Positions 26,290 to 38,100 of a stretch of 64,000 nucleotides of DNA are shown in pieces (positions within the stretch are counted from its first letter, which is position 1; each line of letters starts with the position of its first letter). Where the stretch lies: the NCBI RefSeq assembly GCF_964355755.1, contig NC_092671.1, forward strand, positions 15,967,501-16,031,500, in the 5' to 3' direction. A program made the translations under genes and the position numbers. The stretch is from Antedon mediterranea (taxonomy: Eukaryota > Echinodermata > Crinoidea > Comatulida > Antedonidae). The notes under the pieces are model-generated. The model was not told the DNA's origin. It saw only the letters and a list, made by a program, of their open reading frames with translations, and did no database searches.

Positions 26290-27050
26290 TAAGTTTGTCA
26301 CCTGTATTCACCGTCATATATATTTTTTTGCCAAAATTCGTCTTTTTCTTAGGATCCCATATAGACAGTTTGCCTTCTACAAGACTTTTACCAATGCCTC
26401 AAACATTTTCTGTCCAATTTCATCATGCCATGGCCAACAAACACCTTTGTGCGAATTGCAGCATTCTTCATTAACCGGGATATCATCTCTCTTTAAATGT
26501 TAACTAGATTTGCCAGCTCTGATGAAATCATTAATTTGTGTTATTCCAATGATACCATGCTCAATGACCCTGATCAATTGGTGTAAATCCAGCAAGTCCC
26601 ACACATACATGTCCTCTCATATACATACTTAACTTAGAATCTCTTTCTCCGTCTGCATTTGTAGAAGCAAGTTGTAGAGAGAAAGCAGAATTAGTGTGGT
26701 TTTGTCCTTTACAGATGTTTTCCATTTAAGATATTTGTGTCCCGATTTGTGTCACTGGTTGTATAGGTAATACAAGTTCAGTTTCAACAAAAGCACCTGC
26801 CTCAACACTATTCTCACAATGCTACATGTCCAAAAGCCATATAGTTCACCGGGTCGACATACTAATTGCTTTTTGATGTCAGCTCTGTCCACCTCCACTC
26901 ATATTGGGCAAGAGTCATCACCAGGCATTCTTGTCTTTCCCTAGTACATGAGTTTTTATACCACAACCATGTGCACTCATCAACCCAGTGTATAATGCTG
27001 GTCTGTCTGTAGGGGGTACATATCTAATGAAATTGGTTGAGATTGTAGAA
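26290..27050 (-). pseudogene. Decayed reading frame, family not recognised
   Basis: Read on the minus strand, stretches of protein-like sequence persist across stops and frameshifts, for example YVPPTDRPALYTGLMSAHG near 27010-26960, MYMRGHVCVGLAGFTPIDQ near 26625-26570 and a later stretch rich in Cys and Trp near 26470-26400. Composition looks once-coding. I could not assign a family. Its place between inverted arms suggests it is the remains of a transposon protein. Confidence 0.35.
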
Positions 27051-27904
27051 GATGAGAAGTAGGAGTTCATTCATTTACAAGGTTATTTATAGGCAGAGGT
27101 GTATCTGTATTTCCTTCAAGCTTCTGCCAAAAGTTGACAGGTTGAAAACTTACCAACCATACTGGTGACTATGGCCCTGAAGGTTCAGACATTGAATTAC
27201 ATAGCAATAACGCATTTATTATTTAACATATTTATACAGGATTTCACAATAAGTTATAAATGCACTTGTTGTATATTGTGGTCCTGTCTCCTGTCAAGTT
27301 TCAGGTTCATGAAAAGAAATGAGATTTGTAATTTAGAATCTATATATAAATTATGGTTAATTCTGACATAGGCGAGCACAATGGAAAAACTTTGGAACAA
27401 ATTTCTGCCTTGGATACCTACCTGAATTATCTCAGGTGTACCACGAAATGTAAAACAGTTTTTACCATTACGATATTGTTCCATATTTCTATCTTAGGAA
27501 TATATTATAAAGAGTTTTTAAACAAAATTTCTGATTCATCGGTAGATTTTCAACTCAATTTCAATTGTACGCGGTCAAAGTAATTTCCAGGTTCACGATG
27601 AGTTCACAGGTTCACCTTGCAACTACCTGGTTTCAGTTAAGTTGGTCGTTAGTGGCTATAGCTATTTTAGTTTTTTGTTTATTTTCGGATCGGACCGCGC
27701 GTGTGAAGGTACAGTAGTTAAAAAATAAAATCCCGATAGCCGAGTTTTATTGAGTAAGCTGGCAGGAATTACTGTAGGCTATCTATGTCCCATTAGGGCC
27801 CATATTGCAAGCAGTCTAAAAACATCTTCCTTCTTGGGCCGAAACGGCCTACACTGTCGCGGAAGTTAGTTTTAAAAGATGTTTAAATGAAATAATGTAT
27901 TATG

Positions 27905-28260
27905 ATGGTATTTATTTGAATAAACGCCTCCCAATAAAACATCACTTTGAATAATAATCGCCTACACCACCCCCCCCCCCCCACCTACCCAACTATCTAA
28001 TAAACGCCCATCTACATTAATTATACACACAATATTGTATATACTATTTATAATAGAATTCATTACACTGTTAACTATAATTTACCAAGCATTTGTTATA
28101 ATTTTTTACCACTTTTCATATCTATTAGAGGATTTTATTTGATTATAAATGTTACGATATTATTAAAACTAAAAAATTCCTCGAATAAGCTTTTCCCTCA
28201 AATGAACTCTGCCTCCCCACCTCCGCCCTATTAAACAATAAACACTATACTTTAAAATGT
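27905..28260. repeat. Dispersed AT-rich repeat with 'AATAAACGCC' blocks
   Basis: It shares layout and words with 34575-34890: AATAAACGCCTCC-type blocks at the ends, a C-rich stretch, and 'ATAGAATTCAT..' followed by 'TTACTATGCATTT'-like sequence inside. A poly-C run lies at about 27969-27982. No coding capacity is seen. Confidence 0.45.
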
Positions 28261-29097
28261 TATTAATCATCTAAGACACTGTGAAACAGAGTAGGTTTAG
28301 TTTTTCGAATGTCAAGCATTTTCAATAATGGTAACCGACAGAAAACGTACAAGGAGAACGTCCTTCTAAAACATTTTTACCCGAGTCATTATCCTTCCGA
28401 GAACCTTCGTTTACACTTCCTAGAGGGGAGCGAGCGAACTAGAGGTCTAACCCTCTAGTTAGACGTAATTGATGTTGAATATTTGATATAAATTGTTAAT
28501 TTGTTCCATACTTTTGCAACTTCAACTTTGAACGATTATTTAATTTAATAGTCATAGTGGGGTATTATATATCTGTTATACAGGACATTGACAACTTTAG
28601 CCTTATATTTACAGTTTACAATCCTGTGAGAAGTGACAACAATTTTAGAACATTGTGTACAAACAACAATTTATGCACACATTTAAAAAATATTATTTAA
28701 AGAATTTAATTTTTAGTGGCGGCCATTTTGAAATCCAAGATGGCCGACAGATTATCGCTTTACATAGTTAGGATTGTATAATGGGTACAGTAATACCATC
28801 AAAACGGACTTGTTCCACATTCATAATTTGTATTATTGGTGATATTCTGATTTTTAATAGGGTTATTTGAATGTTGGCGGCCATCTTGAATTTGGTCCTT
28901 TAAAGGTCTTTTGAAAAAATGGCAACATATTTTTTTTCATTCCTTATATTATCAAGATATGAAATAAAGTCAAAGTTTGCTTTTAACAAAAAATATACAC
29001 GACATTCATATAAACGACATACCAGCCTACACTATTAGCTAGATTAAACTGATATCAAGATAAGGTCAGAAAGCGATAAATCGCATAGTGATACCGG

Positions 29098-29157
29098 ACC
29101 GACAGACAGACCGACAGACCGACAGACAGACCAACAGACCGACCGACCGACCGACAT
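29098..29157. repeat. (GACA/GACC)n tetranucleotide microsatellite
   Basis: Runs of GACAGACAGACC and GACCGACCGACC are followed by a perfect hairpin-like GTCGCGTCCACGCGAC (29171-29186). Such a tail could mark the end of a mobile element, but no family was identified. Confidence 0.8.
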
Positions 29158-29546
29158 AGTGAACTATAGAGTCGCGTCCACGCGACTAAAAACTAGAAAA
29201 ATAAATAAAGTTAAAATAAGCAAGAAATATTTCTTACAAAAAACGTAGCTCGTTTGAATGTGTCATTTTATTGTCACATTAAATAGTTATTCACGTTAAC
29301 CAAACAATTATTCACCTGAAAAAATGTAATTTAAAGAAAAAAATACTTAAATTGTACAGACAATGGTTTTTGGGTTATAATCAAACGTTTCTTTTCTCTT
29401 TTTATACGTGAATAAATATTGTTTTTTGTTACATGAGAAGTGAATAACTTTCTGCTGCTTGCTTTCAGCTTCTGAATGAGTTGTCTTCTTAGGACGCGTG
29501 CTGGCTAAAGCAGCAGCGTGAAAAAAAAAACACCACTGACTCTCAC

Positions 29547-29643
29547 CATTGAGAAGTTTTCCTCCAGGCTCAATACTCGAATGAACGCCAACTTTAGTGA
29601 TCCATCTGATCTCTACTGCTGATAAACTGAACTCATCGGCCAT
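29547..29643 (-). other. Possible orphan first coding exon
   Basis: On the minus strand an ATG in good context (ttcATGGCC) opens MADEFSLSAVEIRWITKVG and reaches an AATG|GTGAGA splice-donor match after 97 nt. The frame runs on without a stop to 29347. No partner exon was found further left, where repeats dominate. The protein is not recognised, so it may be chance or a broken gene. Confidence 0.25.
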
Positions 29644-29989
29644 GAACCATTATTAATACATAAACCCGGCCACAGCCCTAATTGAAACTAATAATATTGG
29701 ATTAATAACCAGATCGACTGCTCGATGTATCAACAAACCAATAGGCCTATACGATGATTGTATCATGATAATTATGCGTTTTTGGCTATTATAACTTAAG
29801 CTATACGTACAAATGACAAATGAAAAGATAAGCACAACATCTGTGCTTATCTTGTCATTTCGTTTTTTTCTCTCTCTTAATTCGGATCCAACCTGTGTAT
29901 CATAATCATAGAACTTAGAAAATGTATTAAATTTATGGAAAAGACGTAACCTAAGTTTTTTTGGTAAAATTACTATTATAAAAACACTA

Positions 29990-31312
29990 GCAATATCAAG
30001 GTTTATCTATACTGCTAGTATTATTGAGGTGCCTAAGGAAATAATTACAAAAATAGAAAAACTGTTATATGACTTCCTTTGGAGTAATAAAAAAGAAAAA
30101 ATAAAACGAACAACATTAATTAGAAATGTGGAAGAAGGTGGTTTGAATATGCCAGATCTCACTTCGGTGATAGAATCGCTCAAACTAACCTGGGTAAGAG
30201 ACTCTTAAGCCCAGATCCAGGTAAATGGAAATGCATTCCAAAGTTTTACCTTCAACCTATTGAATATACAGTTAACATAACGCAGTTGAATTTAGAAGAG
30301 CATGCTAACCTGGGCAGTATGCCTTTATTTTATAGAAATATGATGAAGTCTGTTGTAAAATTAAACAATATCATACATGTAAAACCAAAAACTACCATGG
30401 AAATAAAGAGCCAACAATTATGGGAAAACAGACATATCGTATTGAACAATAAATCTATGTATTTTAAAGTATGGTTATCTTCTGGGTTTAAAACAATCGG
30501 TGATATTTACATGATTGATAGAGTACTTTCACCTTGTGAAATATTTTCTAAACTGTATAAACGGCATAACGCCTTAATTGAATATATGCAATTGTTAAAA
30601 GCCATACCAAAAGAGTGGAAAGAAATTATTGAAAAAGGTAATACAAAAAAGGAAGACAATAGTATTCCTAGTCTACGACTTTATATGAAAAATAAAGGAA
30701 CCGTCTTCTATAATCATTTTATTAATAGATGTTCAAAAATACCAAATTCACAAACAAAATGGGAAATAGAACTAGGTAAGGTAGACATTGATTGGAGTAA
30801 TGTTTGGTACTATAAAGTTTATAGACTAAAACATATACCCAAAGTTGCTCAATTTAATTTTAAACTTCTGCATAGAATACTACCATGTAAAAAACGATTG
30901 AAAATCTGGAACTTAGCAGGTAATGATTTATGTGATAAATGTATAAACAAGGTTGAAACTGAAAAACACATGTTATATAAATGCAGTGTAATTCAATGGA
31001 TATGGCTTAAATTTAAAAATGTCATAGCTAAGAGCTTTTCAAACGAAGACCCAATAACTTGGACTACAATGATTACTGGATCAAATAACATAATTGTAAA
31101 TGAATTGATTTCATTATTTGTATTCTCTATATATAAGTTGCATATATTAACAAAACCTGAAAAAAAAAGGAAACAACTATGAAAAAAAGATCTGGAATCT
31201 TTTTATTACTGAAGTAAAGCATTTAATTGAAAATGAGTATAAGTGCTACTACTTTAAAGCTCAATGTAAATGGGGAGATATAAAGCAAAATCTCCTTAAA
31301 TTAATGAAATAA
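29990..31312 (+). pseudogene. LINE ORF2 C-terminal part (L1/Tx1-type), 5'-truncated
   Basis: The translation starts with the region just after the RT domain (motifs like IEKLLYDFLWSNKK and EEGGLNMPDL at about 30050-30160). After a one-base frameshift near 30196 an open frame of 298 codons follows (30286-31182). It contains the zinc-binding C-terminal motif around CDKCINKVETEKHMLYKC (about 30930-30985). A further frameshift in the A-rich stretch near 31160-31180 separates the last 40 or so codons, which end at the TAA near 31312. The RT core is missing, as in a 5'-truncated insertion. Confidence 0.8.
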
Positions 31313-31934
31313 AAAAAATGCTATTTTTATCTCTTAAATACATTGTATATAGGCCTAGTAACTATATTAGTTTTAAGATATGTCATCCGGGTATGAAGCG
31401 ACTCACATACACACAGAGCCAAAATATTACCTTGGACTTGCACTGTGTATGGACTCTAACCTTACGGTTTTCATTATATATATCATTCCATCCTATCCAT
31501 TCTAAACACCCTTTTTTCAAGCTTTTGCATTCTTCGTTTTCATCTCATCCATTTTTTTCTTGGTGAAAAGGGAAGATTCTTTATATTCTTCCCCTGAGTT
31601 TATAGCCTCTCTACCCAGACAACGGACACGAACAGAATAAAACAACAATAATAACTTTTTCATAAGTACGTTTTTTTTAAATCAATTTTTATCGTCAGTT
31701 TACTGCCATCGACATATTTTAATTAATTGTATTTTTAAAAATGTATGAATGTAAATGTGGTTACTTCTTAACATCAAAATAATCTTAGTCTTATGTATAT
31801 ACTGTTCAAAAGATATGTCTTTTTTAACAATGTACCTTATAAATAAGAGAATTATATAAATGTGCATATATACATATATTATTTATATTTATATAATAAA
31901 AGTGGGACGAACCCACACAAGACAAAAAAAAAAA
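31313..31934 (+). mobile_element. Probable LINE 3' UTR with A-tail
   Basis: AT-rich non-coding sequence follows the LINE stop codon and ends in AATAAAAG (about 31896) and a poly-A run at about 31923-31934. This is consistent with the 3' end of the same insertion. No gene is seen here. Confidence 0.45.
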
Positions 31935-32126
31935 TAATCATAGAAGATCTTTAGTGTTAATCCGGGGAGGGTTTTAGGCATTTATATATTATATCCGCTT
32001 CCGTCGAGGTGTCTGGAATCTATGGTGCCAATCAAACTTTTGGAAAACATAATGTGCAATCGAATTAAAGACTTCTCCGCTAATCTAGAATCGTTGGCCA
32101 TGGATTGGTCATAACTATGTATCCGG

Positions 32127-32168
32127 TATATATAAAAACAAAACACGTATGTTTAAAATCGTTATTCA
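32127..32168 (+). promoter_or_regulatory. Core promoter of the antistasin-domain gene (TATA, initiator-like)
   Basis: A TATATATAAAAA box lies at 32127-32138. About 30-37 bp downstream is TTCAGTT (32165-32171), an initiator-like match with the predicted start near 32160-32168. That places the ATG at 32149 at or before the transcript start and favours the ATG at 32179, which begins a clean signal peptide. Confidence 0.55.
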
Positions 32169-32178
32169 GTTGAATAAG

Positions 32179-35100
32179 ATGGCTAAGACATTACAGTTAG
32201 TTATCACGGCCAGTCTGCTCTGTGCAGTAAGCATAGCACATCCATACGTAATTGGTAAGTACACACGTCATTACATTTTTATGTTTTTTCATAAAATACA
32301 TACGAATATCATACCTTTAGATTTCAAGACAATTATCAGTAGAGAAGAACAAGAGGTAATGTATATGCCTATGTTTTCAATTATCGGTAGGTCTAATGTT
32401 GTAGTAAAACATTACCGTATCACTGGAGAAGTGGGTGGGGGCGGGGGATGGCTACTATGAGCAAACCCAATTAGTTACTTCACGTTCGTCGAATTCAAAT
32501 GTAAGACGAATAGGTCAAGGGTAATTAAACCACGGTCATTTTATTATTTCCCCGTCTTAATCGTTTTGCTTAAGTCAATTAATAATGCTTAAGTGAAAAC
32601 TGAAGCTTTATTAATGTTACTAACAGTTTATTTTTATTTGGCTTTAAAAGAAACAAATATGTACACATTATTTTTGCTTACGTTATTTTAAAAAAAATGG
32701 GTTTTTTTAAACAAGTCTATGATGTATTTCCACTTAATCTTCAATGTGGGTTTGATACCTTAAAAGTGGGTGTTAGGAAGGAAACAGATACTTGTATCCA
32801 ATCGTAATAGAAAGGGAAGTACGCAATGCATTGGGTTTCGGCGATTGTATTGTCTCAACGATGTTTGAACATCCTTTCTGAATGCATAAATATTTATCTT
32901 TAAGAATCATTGGTTTTACAAGGTCTTAGAAATCAATAATACAAAATGGCAAAACCTGAAAAAACAAATTCTTTAAAATGTGAAGAAAAAAGCAAACTTT
33001 CACTTCGTCATTATTCTTTTTCTTTTTTCTGTTGATTGTTCAGCGGTTACAGGCGCCCTGAATTTTGCGCTATATTAAATTTAACTTTATTTTTATTAGT
33101 ATATGATTGTCTAAACTACATTCACCAACCCTATGACCGTATTCACCAATCACACTTAAGTGATATATCAACCTTAAATATTTTAAGTATTTCACTTAAC
33201 TCAATATTTAAGTTTTTCCCTTAGATTGTATTCACTTAGATTGTTTTAATTGTAAGGGTAAATGTTTCCCTTAGCTTAAGTGTGAATGGTGAATATACCG
33301 TCACTGGTCCTCAGAACCCACTAATTGTTTTGCTCAGGTGAGGAATCAACTACACCCAGACCATGTCCGGGGCTTGACTGTCCATTACTTGATTGTCTGC
33401 TGTACGGATACGCACGCGATGAATACGGTTGCCAGATATGCGAATGCGCTACGGGTAAGTGATGATAACAGACTGAATAAATGAAAATAGAATACATTAA
33501 GCTCGGTCTACACTATCAAACTAATTTGAAAAACAAGTTTGTGCCCAAATATGGTAGTGTGTGCCTAAATATGGTAGTGATAGTCTATATATGGGCACAT
33601 CACATTTGTTTGTCACATAAACTTTGACAGTGTAGATAGAGCTTTACAGAATGAATAATAGAATAGAAAAACAGAATTTTCATGACTGGTGTTGCTATCC
33701 AAATGACACCCCCCATAAAGTCAACTAATCTACATTCCTTTTTCTTAGAATATTTTAACATTCAATTGCAATATTTAAGAGTTGGGTTTAATTATTTTTT
33801 ATTTAACTATATTTTGTTAGGCCCAGGCGAGGAATCAACTACACCAAGGCCCTGTCCAGGTCTTACCTGTCCATTGCTGGATTGCCAGTACGGCTATGCA
33901 CGCGAAAACGGTTGCTACATATGCGAATGCACAGCGGGTAAGCCATATGATAACAGATGATAAATAACATAAATAAAACAACATTTACAGAATGAATGAA
34001 CAGTTTATGAATTATTAAGGAACGAATAAATGAATGAGCGTATATAGACGAAAGAATATGGAGATAAATATGAATGAATGAATAAACGAATGTATGAATG
34101 AATAATAATATTAATATATGAAATAAACGAATATAATCGGAACAAATACTGCTGAACATTGATGAATTTAATGAACGAATATAATGAACAATCTAACAGC
34201 AATAAATAAATAAATAAAAGAGCTATTGTATTATTTTTAGGTCCATGTCCTGATTTAGATTGCCTTTTTAATTGTCCATTTGGGTATTTAAGAGATGAAA
34301 ACGGATGTGAAACATGCAAATGCAGGCCGGGTAAGTTGAATTGCTGCCCTCAGCTTAAGTCGTATAACCATAGATATGAAAGCCTAAGCCTATATTATTC
34401 TATCTCTATTTGTTAGGTAAATCATGTATGATACCACCAAACTTTCGAGTTAAAATCAAGATTGTGAAGCATTTGATAAATAGGCAAACTGCCATAAAAC
34501 ACCGTGTTTCGAGAAACTATTCTCATCATCAGAACAGAAATCAACGCCAAGAGTACTTATATACCAATAAATACGTATACCATCATTTACTCGAATAAAC
34601 TCCGCCACTAATACACGCTCCCCCCACTCCCCCTCTGCACCCCCTGAATACTGTATTATAACACATTTTGTAGTAGAATTCATGACTTTCAAGATCTACA
34701 ATTTACTATGCATTTTGACACAATTTTTACTGTATTTTATTAGTGATATTAGGCCTTAGTTATGTTGTATTTTTTCATGGAGGGAGCAATTTGATGATAC
34801 ATAATCACGCCCAAAATAAACGCCTCCTTCGAATAAATTAACTCTCCCTAAAACCCCTCCAGAACAATAAATGATTAAATAAGGTACCTTAAACAGATAT
34901 TGCAATCATATTATATATTCGTACACTGTACAATTGTATTATATAGATGAAAGTTGCGACGCCTCCAAAATATGTAAGAACAACCCGTGTGCACCTGGAG
35001 TCGTCTGTCCATGGAAAATATCAACAGTGTGTGTGTAAGTTAAATACAATCTTATTCCTACAATTATAATTAAAAAATCATGTCGTTACAGTTTTAAACT

Positions 35101-38100
35101 AATGAGAAATAAGTCCATGAACTAATTAAGGAGGTGGTCGAGTAGTCGCGGATTAAAATCCTGACGACGTATAGGCCTATATTTATATTTGCACAGGGAA
35201 AAGTGAAATTACACTTTTCACTCTTCCCTGATTTACGGGAATCCAGAAGAATTTGACGCAAACGATTCTTTTAACATATCAATTGTTATGATTTGCTTAA
35301 AGCAAAGAAAAGTTAAATTACAACTGATTTCACTCTTCCTTGCATTCAAATAAACCCTAAACAAAACCCAAATTGAAAAAAAAAGATATTGAAATACAGA
35401 AAATTCAGAAAAAAATGAATGCCAATGTTTACGAATGGTATGACAATAAGTATGATACTAAAGCTTAAAATTATGAGGGAAAACAGAAAAAAAAAAAAAA
35501 AAAAAAGGTAGAACATGTTTAGAAATAATTATGTAGGGCCTAATGAAACATTGAATAAATAAAGGAGGTAGTAAAAGATTTTAAAATGTTTCGTTTCACC
35601 TTAATTAATACTACTACTGGTTTGATCTTATTTACTTAAAGGTTTGTATTGTTTATTATTACTTTATACAATTATTATTATTAGTTATTTTGTTAGCTTA
35701 TTTGGTCTTTTACAGGCTTTGCGTCTTTTATTTAATACTTAAGCTGTCATAACGTATCAAGTGATGCATTGTGAAATAAAAACGAATGAATGAATAGTTC
35801 TTAGAGTACGTTATACATCAATTCGTAAACGTAAACGAACAAAATACATCGGATGTGATTTAATTCAATTCTTAGAACAATCGCATATTTTCAAGATGGA
35901 TAAAACTTACACAAAAACATATGTTAATTGGTATAGGTCCGGCACTTATAATTATAAGTATTAAAGAACAAACTATTTGGAATTAACTATATAATATATT
36001 CGTCTTAATGAACGGATAGTTAAAATCCAGAGGAAGTGGAGTGGCGTACTTAGGAAGTCTTCAACTATTTAGCAACTAATCATAAGTGAATCGTAATACA
36101 AAAGATATGTTGAAGTAGGAAGTAGAATCTAATCCATTGTACGTATTAACAATATAGGCACGACTGAGTCAACTACTTTAGGTGAAGGAAAGTGGTTTAA
36201 CCGTACTCAGAGTTCCGTTATGATCGGCTCTGGTTGTTGAACTTCGGTTTTCAGTGGAAAACAGTAATATGAACATCTAAGGAAAATGAATACAATTGCA
36301 CATTGGGATCCACTAGAGACGAAACACAAGGACGTAACGCAACGTAAGTTGACCAATCACAAGCAATGAATTATTCGAACTGTCGCTTGTCATTGGTCAA
36401 CACGCTTGCGTTGCGTTTACGCTCTTGCGTTACGTCCTAGTGAGAACCAAGCTTAAGGTTCGAAATTCGATTGTGGATTAATAACATAGAAACACAATTC
36501 ACATTGTGGAGGAAGAGATGGGCGCGATTATAATATATATATATATAAGGTTGAATATGCGATAATATAGTTATTAGTACATTACATTATCTTTTCTATG
36601 ATATTATTTTTATTTATATTTTAGGCCAAGTAATTGTGATTGTAAACCACATTTTTATGATATTGGTGGAAGAGAAGTGGAATGCACAGGTATTTAAAAA
36701 ATATTGTGACACAATCATATCCATAATGAATATAATATTTATTGTTTAGTATCAAAACTTTACATACATAGAAAAAAATATGTAGCAAATGCATGTGTTG
36801 TGTTGTGCATATATTACAAAAGATACAACATTGAATGGATGACTTGCTGGTAGACCTAGACATAAATTATGCTTTATTTATTTAACAACTTCTATATACA
36901 GGATTACACAATCAGGCAAAAGAAAACCGGTTTCGCATCGGGGTCCTGTCTTGATACAAACAAATCAGGAAAAAAAAGTTTAGTTTTGTGAAAAAAATGA
37001 GATCGATATCTAGCTTTGAATGAAGCAATGTTTAATTTCAGTTGGTAGGTTATTCCATATTTTAGAGCCTGCAACTTTGAACGCCGAGTTCATTTTACTA
37101 ACTTACTTATAGTAGGGTACCGTATTGTTATATTTAGGCGTGCCATTTATATTCTTATTTTCTTAGCTGTGACATTGGATGCATGTGAGAGTGGTGATAA
37201 CTGTTTGAATGGAGGAGTTTGTGTAGAAGATCCAACAATCGCCCGTGGCTTTACATGTGACTGTCCAAAGTGTTACAAAGGTCGTCGATGTGGAAGAAGT
37301 AAGTTTATAATGACAATCATTGTATTCTAAAGCTCTGTCTACAGTATCAAACTAGTTTGACAAAAAAAGTTTGATGTGCCCAAATATGGTAGTGATATGC
37401 CAAATATGGTAGTGATATTACATTATCGTGTCCATATATGGGCACATCACATTTTGTTGTCACATAAAGTTTGATAGTGTAGACAGAGCTTAATGCGTCC
37501 TCACACAATAGTATTCATTGATTTGTCAAATGTTCTGTATACTTTATGGATGTTTTAAAACTCCGGATACCAATATTATCACTGTTTTTATCAATGCCTA
37601 AAAAAATATTGATATTCATAATTATTCATTATACAATTTAGTGTTTTACGTTACGTAATTAAGGGACAGTCGTCATATCTAAACTATTTTAACATCATTG
37701 CCTACAAATTATTAAAATTCATAATTATTCATAATAATAATTCAATTCAAAGTGTTTTGAAATTGAAATTGATTGAAATTGATTGATTGAAATATATATT
37801 TATACTGGGTAACCTCTTCAGTCAAAGACTGGTCTCCCAGAGGGCCCAGTTGGTGATCAGTGGCTGTGATGTACTAATAACCCCCTACTCGTCTCGAAAG
37901 ATGTACTAGGTTCTTTAAAGTGCACACGAGCAAGTTGTGTACACTGGACCTACGGTTTATAGTCCTTATCCGAGAAGACTCGTTCTACCACCAGAACCAT
38001 GGAGTGAGTGAGCCTCGAACCCCTGCCGATGTTATGGCTACGTGATTACGGTTCCACTGTCTTAACCGCTCGGCCACTCACCCACGTAACGAAGGGACAG

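Larger units (their letters stand above)
25490..29037. mobile_element. Segment bounded by long inverted arms, probable decayed DNA transposon
   Basis: The left arm (about 25490-25805) and the reverse complement of the right arm (about 28716-29037) share, in the same order, TAGTGTAGGC, GTTAAAAGCAAA, AATATGTTGCCATTTTTT, CAAATTCAAGATGGCCGCCA and TTTCAAAATGGCCGCCA, with diverged sequence between. The interior of about 2.9 kb has a decayed minus-strand frame and AT-rich repeats. The arrangement suggests a DNA transposon with long terminal inverted repeats, but no transposase motif was recognised. An inverted duplication of a smaller repeat is the alternative. Confidence 0.5.
32179..36689 (+). other. 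Exons 1-6: signal peptide, three antistasin domains, first two-exon module
   Basis: Exon 1 32179-32254 encodes [20 protein letters not shown], a typical signal peptide. Exons 2 (33338-33454) and 3 (33821-33937) are sister exons of 117 bp each, with an EESTTPRP linker and an antistasin domain. Exon 4 (34241-34330) is an antistasin domain with [12 protein letters not shown]. Exons 5 (34947-35034) and 6 (36625-36689) form the first cysteine-rich module, split by a phase-2 intron. All other introns here are phase 1. Introns hold MITEs, GAATGAAT runs and AT-rich repeats. Confidence 0.82.

Noticed and set aside
26286-26474. 62-codon plus-strand frame
   Set aside because: It is the shadow of a decayed minus-strand frame in the same place.
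27165-27583. Overlapping short frames on both strands
   Set aside because: AT-rich sequence within the repeat segment, with no domain, no codon bias and no splice logic.
32149-32178. ATG at 32149 as start of the antistasin-domain protein
   Set aside because: It lies too close to the TATA box (about 20 bp) to be in the transcript and would put charged residues before the signal peptide. The ATG at 32179 fits better.
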